The position numbers and the translations under genes were made by a program. The notes under the pieces were generated by a model that ran no database searches, was not told the origin of the DNA, and worked only from the letters and a program-made list of their open reading frames with translations. Below are positions 59,910 through 64,000 of a DNA stretch of 64,000 bases, piece after piece (position 1 is the stretch's first letter; the number at the start of each line of letters is the position of its first letter). Location: the NCBI RefSeq assembly GCF_014635245.1, contig NZ_BMCP01000002.1, positions 558,001-622,000 of the forward strand, given 5' to 3'. Origin of the DNA: Agaricicola taiwanensis. GTDB taxonomy: Bacteria > Pseudomonadota > Alphaproteobacteria > Rhizobiales > Methylopilaceae.

Positions 59910-60332
59910 TTACTGGCAGTAATGGCGAAGTCCGTCATAGCCGAGATAGGTGCCGGTCCGCGCGTCATACGACCGGTACTTGGAGTAGCAGTAGGCATGA
60001 CGGTCAGAATACGCCGGCGCGGGGGCATAGCGCGGCTGCGCCAGAGCCTGCCCCGCGAGAACGCCGGCGGCGAGGCCGACGACACCTGCTGCGACAGCAG
60101 CGCCCCCGTTATCACGGCGGTAGTAGCGTCGATCGCGGTAGTATCGGCGCGAACCATGATAACGATGACCATGATAACGCCGGCCATGACGATACTGCAC
60201 ATCCTCAACGGCGGACTGATTCACTCCTGCCAGGCTTTTCAGCGGACTGGCTTGGACGGCAGACGGCATCCCGAAACCGGACACCGCGATGGCTGCCGCC
60301 ACCATTAACGAGAGGGCCTTCCTCATTCTCAT
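59910..60332 (-). CDS. BA14K-family exported protein
   Basis: The 140-residue precursor has a signal peptide (about 1-28, ending VQASP) and an Arg/Tyr/His-rich segment (about 48-75, YRRDN-type). A hydrophobic Gly/Ala segment (about 76-95) leads to the BA14K signature AYCYSKYRSYDARTGTYLGY near the C-terminus. The Brucella member is an immunoreactive, lectin-like envelope protein. A perfect EcfG promoter lies 55 bases upstream. Confidence 0.9.
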   Translation of the reverse strand: MRMRKALSLMVAAAIAVSGFGMPSAVQASPLKSLAGVNQSAVEDVQYRHGRRYHGHRYHGSRRYYRDRRYYRRDNGGAAVAAGVVGLAAGVLAGQALAQPRYAPAPAYSDRHAYCYSKYRSYDARTGTYLGYDGLRHYCQ

Positions 60333-60386
60333 CTCCTCGTGCTCCAGATGCCTTTATCGGCTCGAGCTCACTTATACCCGCTGGTC

Positions 60387-60412
60387 AACGTTGAAGAGGA
60401 CATGAATGTTCC
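60387..60412 (-). promoter_or_regulatory. EcfG-type general stress promoter
   Basis: On the minus strand, GGAAC (60412-60408), 17-base spacer, CGTT (60390-60387). It faces the BA14K gene. Confidence 0.83.
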
Positions 60413-60461
60413 TCAGGGCGGGCTCTAAGGCTTTAACGATAAGGATGGCCAATTCCGTCGC

Positions 60462-60635
60462 CTAATCACTATCTTCTTCCAGAAGATGCTCGACGGCGCC
60501 GATCGCAACCTCCAGATCGGCTATTTTTCGTATCAAGCTGTCAGGCGGCGTCGCGTCAGTTCGGGCTGCGACGAGAACCAAGTCGCGTTGCGCCGCTTTC
60601 AGACGGTTCAACAGCCGCTGCACATTTTCATTCAT
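60462..60635 (-). CDS. Small hypothetical protein, 57 residues
   Basis: A complete ATG-to-TAG frame reads MNENVQRLLNRLKAAQRDLV and ends in a very acidic VEHLLEEDSD. The composition is helical and amphipathic, unlike random frames of this GC-rich DNA. GGGAG lies about nine bases before the ATG. It lies between the second DUF892 gene and the BA14K gene on the same strand. No family recognised; possibly a stress-related small helical protein. Confidence 0.65.
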   Translation of the reverse strand: MNENVQRLLNRLKAAQRDLVLVAARTDATPPDSLIRKIADLEVAIGAVEHLLEEDSD

Positions 60636-60671
60636 TCCTGCAGTCTCCCAATGCGAAAGGGAGGCATAAGG

Positions 60672-60706
60672 GATCGCCGCGGCTTTCGCAATCAGCCGCG
60701 GCGATC
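60672..60706. repeat. Strong inverted repeat downstream of DUF892 copy 2
   Basis: A 13-bp perfect stem, GATCGCCGCGGCT (60672-60684) with its complement (60694-60706), and a 9-base loop. No clear T-run on the minus strand, but the position suggests a transcription end or mRNA-stabilising hairpin after the ferritin-like gene. Confidence 0.6.
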
Positions 60707-60762
60707 GTCATCGAGGCGCCGCGGCAAAGTTCGTCCGTTTTCGGACATGGAGATTTCGCCGG

Positions 60763-61269
60763 TTACGCGGCTGCAAGTCTGTTCACGCGCTTTTCCGCCA
60801 ACGATGTCAATGTTTTGTCGGTGGCATATTCCTCATTGAGGTTTGCCTCCAGAGGCTTCACTGCGGCGGTGTAGCCAAGTTCCTTGGCCCAGGCGATCAA
60901 CGTGCCATAGCGCGTGATCTCATAATGTTCGACGGCCTGCGCCGACGCGAGCAGCGCGGCATCCAGCACTTCCTTGTCGTCTACATTCTTGGCGACATGT
61001 TTGGCTTCCTTGATGATGCCGTCGATGGCTTCGCAATCCACGCCTTTGGCCTCTTTGCCAATCACGGCGAATACCTGCTCAAGGCGCTGAACGTGGGTAC
61101 GTGTCTCCCGCAGATGTTTCTCAAATCCAGCCTTGAGTTCCGGGCTGGTGGCTTTTTCAGCCATGGTGGGCAGGTTCTTCTCGATCTGCTGCTCGGCGTA
61201 ATAGATATCTTCGAGCTGGTGCTGGAAGAGGTCTTCCATGCTTTTTATGTCTTTTGAAAAAAGACCCAT
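60763..61269 (-). CDS. YciE/YciF-family ferritin-like protein (DUF892), copy 2
   Basis: The 168-residue four-helix protein has the same blocks as copy 1: MEDLFQHQLEDIYYAEQQIEKNL, KHLRETRTHVQRLEQVF, and ASAQAVEHYEITRYGTLIAWA. It differs in having a short N-terminal extension (MGLFSKDIKS) and a longer C-terminus. A perfect EcfG promoter lies upstream. The paralogue at 48617-49099 has the same promoter class, suggesting two stress-controlled copies. Confidence 0.93.
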   Translation of the reverse strand: MGLFSKDIKSMEDLFQHQLEDIYYAEQQIEKNLPTMAEKATSPELKAGFEKHLRETRTHVQRLEQVFAVIGKEAKGVDCEAIDGIIKEAKHVAKNVDDKEVLDAALLASAQAVEHYEITRYGTLIAWAKELGYTAAVKPLEANLNEEYATDKTLTSLAEKRVNRLAAA

Positions 61270-61320
61270 TTGCTGATCTCCCTTGGATTATTCAGGCCGC
61301 TTCCGCGGCGTCGGTTGAGC

Positions 61321-61345
61321 AACGCTCCCGAGCGGGTGAGGTTCC
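61321..61345 (-). promoter_or_regulatory. EcfG-type general stress promoter
   Basis: On the minus strand, GGAAC (61345-61341), 16-base spacer, CGTT (61324-61321). The start codon of DUF892 copy 2 is 52 bases beyond the -10. The promoter touches the broken end of the SelW remnant. Confidence 0.85.
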
Positions 61346-61582
61346 GGCTGGCGCGGGAGGCTTGACCGGCAGATCGGGGAGGTCGCGCTTGTTCCGGGCA
61401 CCGGAGGAGGTGTCTTCCAGATCAACGCCGGTGACAGGCTGATCTGGGACCGCAAGACCGACGGCGGCTTTCCCGACATAAAAACGCTGAAGCAGCCTGC
61501 GCGGGACGAACTCTGGCCTGACCAGAAGCTTGGGCACATCGCCGCTGATGCCGCACAATGTCGATTGCACGGGCGCAATTAG
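61340..61582 (+). pseudogene. Remnant of a SelT/SelW/SelH (Rdx)-family gene
   Basis: The plus-strand frame from 61340 to the TAG at 61582 encodes EVALVPGTGGVFQINAGD, LIWDRKTDGGFPDIKTLKQ and then ARDELWPDQKLGH, matching the C-terminal half of Rdx/SelW-like proteins. The N-terminal part with the CxxC (or CxxU) redox motif is missing. The frame is blocked by TGA at 61337 and no ATG, GTG or TTG start lies in the remaining frame. The other two frames upstream show no CxxC either, so this is a truncation and not a simple frameshift. The TGA is not in a CxxU context. Confidence 0.75.
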
Positions 61583-61662
61583 TGGACCATAGCAGTTATG
61601 CTTTCTTGCATCTAAGTTATGGAGGAACACACGCGGACATGTGCCCGCGACAGGAGGCTTCC

Positions 61663-62589
61663 ATGGGAAATAGCATCCATCATGTAACCGCTATCGCGGG
61701 ACCGGCGCGGCGCAACCTCGATTTCTATACTGACGTCCTAGGTCTGCGACTGGTGAAGAAGACCGTCAATTTCGACGATCCCACCACCTATCATCTCTAC
61801 TATGGGGATGAGGTTGGAACTCCCGGGACAGTCCTGACCTTCTTTCCCTGGGAGCATGCCGCACCGGGTCGTCTTGGTCCGGGAGAAACTGATGAAATCC
61901 TGCTTCGGATTCCCGAGGGATCACTCGGCTTCTGGACCCACCGGTTGCTCGAGAAGGGGGTGAACTACGATCCGTCCGTAAAGCGGTTCGGGGAAACTCT
62001 GTTGCCGTTCAAGGATCCTGACGGCATGCGCCTGGCGTTCGCCGCCATCCCCGGCCTCACGCCATCAGACATGCCAGGAACCCCGGAGGTTCCTTCGGAG
62101 CATGCCATCCTTGGTCTTCACGGAGTAAGTCTTCTGCTTGAAACGGCGAGGCCGACCGCTGCAATCCTGACCGATGTCTTCGGTTTTCGCGAGATCGGCC
62201 GGGAGGGCGCGTTCATACGCTACAGAACGGGCAAGGGCGTCGGCAGCACGATCGACCTTCGGGAGGTCGGTGGCTTTCCCCGGGGCCGCTCGGGAAGGGG
62301 TACTGTGCATCATGTAGCCTTCCGGGCGGCTGATGATCGCGAGCAGCAGGCTATGGTCGCCAAGCTTGTCGAGCAGCATGGCCGCCATGTCACAGAGCAG
62401 AAGGACCGGAACTATTTCCGCTCCGTCTACTTCCGTGAGCCGGGCGGTGTGCTATTCGAAATCGCCACGGACGCCCCGGGCTTTGCGGTGGATGAGCCGG
62501 CGGATCGCTTGGGCGAAGACCTGAAACTGCCGCCGGGTCTGGAAGAACATCGCGGCAAGATCGAAGCGGTTCTGCCCGCCTTGGACTGA
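61663..62589 (+). CDS. VOC-family ring-cleaving dioxygenase (MhqO-like)
   Basis: The 308-residue protein has two tandem VOC/glyoxalase modules. Likely Fe ligands are the His in SIHHVTAIAG near the N-terminus, the His in GTVHHVAFRA around residue 210, and the Glu in GVLFEIATD near 265. The block FYTDVLGLRLVKKTVNFDDP is typical of the MhqO/MhqE ring-cleaving dioxygenases that act on hydroquinone-type compounds. CAGGAGG lies five bases before ATG 61663. Confidence 0.88.
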   Translation: MGNSIHHVTAIAGPARRNLDFYTDVLGLRLVKKTVNFDDPTTYHLYYGDEVGTPGTVLTFFPWEHAAPGRLGPGETDEILLRIPEGSLGFWTHRLLEKGVNYDPSVKRFGETLLPFKDPDGMRLAFAAIPGLTPSDMPGTPEVPSEHAILGLHGVSLLLETARPTAAILTDVFGFREIGREGAFIRYRTGKGVGSTIDLREVGGFPRGRSGRGTVHHVAFRAADDREQQAMVAKLVEQHGRHVTEQKDRNYFRSVYFREPGGVLFEIATDAPGFAVDEPADRLGEDLKLPPGLEEHRGKIEAVLPALD

Positions 62590-62614
62590 TTTCACCGACT
62601 GCATTGGATGACGT

Positions 62615-62824
62615 ATGGCCGTTCGCGCCGATTTTTCAGATGAGGAATGGGAAGCCTTGCTTCGGGTAAGCCGCGGCTTGCCCGAAGCGGGGTTGGTTCC
62701 AAGCGTTCTCGTCGATATTCTCGCCGACGCAGGAGTGGTGAGCCGTCGGGGGCGGAAACCTGTCCTCAGCGAGAAGGGGAAGCGGCTGATCCTGAAGGAG
62801 AAGCAGTGGCACGGCCTGGGTTAG
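62615..62824 (+). CDS. Small hypothetical protein, 69 residues
   Basis: The frame encodes ADFSDEEWEALLRVSRGLPE, a mixed hydrophobic middle (VPSVLVDILADAGVV) and a basic C-terminus (RRGRKPVLSEKGKRLILKEKQW). The composition is protein-like. It starts 25 bases after the dioxygenase stop and may be on the same transcript. The basic tail suggests nucleic-acid or membrane-surface contact, but no family is recognised. Confidence 0.65.
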   Translation: MAVRADFSDEEWEALLRVSRGLPEAGLVPSVLVDILADAGVVSRRGRKPVLSEKGKRLILKEKQWHGLG

Positions 62825-62991
62825 GGCGAGCCCTGCGCGCAGCTTGCCGGCATAGTGAAGGAAACCAGCAAAAACTGCCTGATTTATGAGATAATCCGGG
62901 CCTTCCGTCGCCGCTTTGGACGTGCATTATAGGTCTACGCTTCAAGCGTCCCGACGTCTATCACCCCGCAAACCCTTTACAAGGGCGGCAG

Positions 62992-63441
62992 ATGCTTATG
63001 CAGGAGACCAGTGTGCAGGATCAGCCGCACTACAGCGGAAGTGCATTTCTCGAATTCGTTGGAACGCAGTTGGAGGAATGGCGCGACGGCTATGTGCGCA
63101 TCAGCCTTGAACTGAAGCCTCATCATCTCAACCGTGCCGGTGTCGTCCATGGTGGCCTCTTGTCAACGCTGATGGATCACGCGGGCGGGTTCTGCGGCCT
63201 GTGGTGCAGTGTGCCGGGAAACAGGCGCGTCGGCATGACGCTCTCGATGACCTGCAACTTCATCGCTCAAAGCAAGACCGGCGTGCTGACGGCTGTCGGC
63301 GAGCGCGTCAGAGGCGGCGGCAAGATCTATTTCTCCAAGACGGCAGTTTACACCGCCGACGGGCTTTTAGTGGCAACCAGCACGAATGTGCATCGCTACC
63401 GCTCGGGCAGTGAATCGGTCGAAGGCACGCCGCCCGCATAA
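62992..63441 (+). CDS. PaaI-family hotdog-fold thioesterase
   Basis: The 149-residue protein has the hotdog signature LNRAGVVHGGLLSTLMDHAGGF (about 45-66), where Gly-Gly and Asp lie at the acyl-CoA site. The later strands TMTCNFIAQSKTGVLTA and the C-terminal VATSTNVHRY also match. It hydrolyses acyl- or phenylacetyl-type CoA esters; the substrate is unknown. ATG 62998 or GTG 63011 are possible shorter starts. Confidence 0.9.
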   Translation: MLMQETSVQDQPHYSGSAFLEFVGTQLEEWRDGYVRISLELKPHHLNRAGVVHGGLLSTLMDHAGGFCGLWCSVPGNRRVGMTLSMTCNFIAQSKTGVLTAVGERVRGGGKIYFSKTAVYTADGLLVATSTNVHRYRSGSESVEGTPPA

Positions 63442-63487
63442 GCGGCGACATCACGGCAGCTCTGGCGGCGGGGCGGCCATTCCATGA

Positions 63488-64000
63488 ATGGGCGGTTTCG
63501 TGCTCGCATCTACCGGACGATTCACGATCGCCATGCTGGTCGGCGCCTTGGGCGGCGCAGCGTTCTATGCGCTGGGGCTGCCTCTGCCCTGGACCTTGGG
63601 CGCCATGGTCGCATCGGCGGTTGTCTCCATCGCAGGCCATGATTTCGGCGTGCCACTCTCGGTCCGGGATTTCGCGCGCCCGGTGGTTGGCGTCATGGCG
63701 GGAAGCGCGTTCTCGCCCGCCGTCATCGCCTCACTCGCCGCCTGGTGGCCGGCCATCCTCGTGATGCTCGGATATACTCTGGTTACGATCTTCCTGGGCG
63801 GGCTGTTCTTTCGAAAGCTCGTCGGCCTCGATCGCACCACTGCCTTCTTCGCGTCATCGCCCGGAGGGCTGGCTGAACTGACGCTGCTTGGCGGTTCCCT
63901 GGGAGGGGACCTGCGGAGCCTTGTGCTAATCCATTCGATGCGGGTGGTCGTCACGGTGTTCTCGGCGCCCTTTATCGTGCAATTCTTGTCAGGGTTGCCC
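63488..64000 (+). CDS. AbrB-family membrane protein, 3' truncated by window edge
   Basis: The frame from ATG 63488 stays open to the window end (171 codons). It shows at least five TM segments with GALGGAAFYALGLPLPWTLGAM and FFASSPGGLAELTLLGGSLGGD, the repeated AbrB (COG3180, once called ammonia monooxygenase) pattern. Members are putative transporters or regulators of unknown function. The C-terminal repeat is cut off. Confidence 0.85.
   Translation, partial: MGGFVLASTGRFTIAMLVGALGGAAFYALGLPLPWTLGAMVASAVVSIAGHDFGVPLSVRDFARPVVGVMAGSAFSPAVIASLAAWWPAILVMLGYTLVTIFLGGLFFRKLVGLDRTTAFFASSPGGLAELTLLGGSLGGDLRSLVLIHSMRVVVTVFSAPFIVQFLSGLP

Noticed and set aside
61337-61339. TGA as a possible selenocysteine codon in the SelW-like frame
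   Set aside because: No Cys two or three residues before it, and the N-terminal part is not SelW-like in any frame, so a plain stop in a truncated gene is simpler.
61292-61630. 112-codon minus-strand frame over the SelW remnant
   Set aside because: The plus-strand frame has clear SelW-family similarity; the minus frame is its shadow.
61624-61649. GGAAC followed 17 bases later by CGCG before the dioxygenase gene
   Set aside because: The -10 does not match CGTT and it lies too close to the ribosome site and ATG 61663.

Overview
The window is a GC-rich, gene-dense chromosomal segment of an alphaproteobacterium, most likely order Hyphomicrobiales (Rhizobiales). The support is family content: a GPR/RgsE-like growth-pole-ring giant protein, a BA14K-family protein, a DUF2794 protein, an HdaA-type replication regulator, a DgcN/DgcA pair, a perfect CtrA box, and several perfect EcfG-type general-stress promoters (GGAAC-N16/17-CGTT). 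I see no rRNA, tRNA, CRISPR array, insertion sequence or prophage. Both ends cut through genes: an EamA transporter on the left and an AbrB-family membrane protein on the right.

Layout. 0-5.6 kb: transporter tail, TPP riboswitch with thiD, XRE-cupin regulator, FadL-type porin, Tat-type class A beta-lactamase, and BI-1/YccA protein. 5.8-12.7 kb: an FtsX-type ABC exporter divergent from tesA, then thpR, an SDR lacking the usual catalytic Tyr, DUF2794, a candidate structured small RNA with its own terminator, and DUF1223. 12.8-21.8 kb: acnA, ccmAB without ccmC, a metallophosphatase/glycosyltransferase pair, a hypothetical protein, and a D-glutamate pathway pair (dgcA, dgcN). 21.9-25.8 kb: a complete Mla-type lipid transporter operon (permease, ATPase, MCE protein, lipoprotein). 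26-31.7 kb: a giant coiled-coil protein built from 22- and 33-residue repeats.

32-41.7 kb: ferredoxin and ferredoxin reductase, an Hpt protein, the sixA-ycjX-TIGR01620 operon, an HTH-RibB-degenerate RibA fusion, DinB, ndk, and purMN. 41.9-48 kb: CDP-alcohol phosphatidyltransferase, AI-2E transporter, hdaA, ppk and ppx, all on the plus strand. 48-49.1 kb: two stress-type genes (DUF4142, DUF892 ferritin-like) behind an EcfG promoter. 49.1-57.6 kb: aspS, rnd, a large envelope-type hypothetical protein, maeB, and a PfkB kinase. 57.6-59.3 kb: a CSS-EAL c-di-GMP phosphodiesterase with a perfect CtrA box. 59.3-61.6 kb: a small stress island (glycine-zipper lipoprotein, BA14K protein, a 57-residue protein, a second DUF892 protein) with three more EcfG-type promoters and a SelW-like gene remnant. 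61.6-64 kb: ring-cleaving dioxygenase, a small hypothetical protein, a PaaI thioesterase, and the AbrB protein.

Most genes are housekeeping. The features I would look at again are the EcfG-controlled stress island, the HTH-RibBX fusion, the candidate RNA at 11.7-11.9 kb, the CtrA box before the EAL gene, the growth-pole giant protein, and the SelW remnant. Functions are read from motifs and remembered family features. No database search was run.
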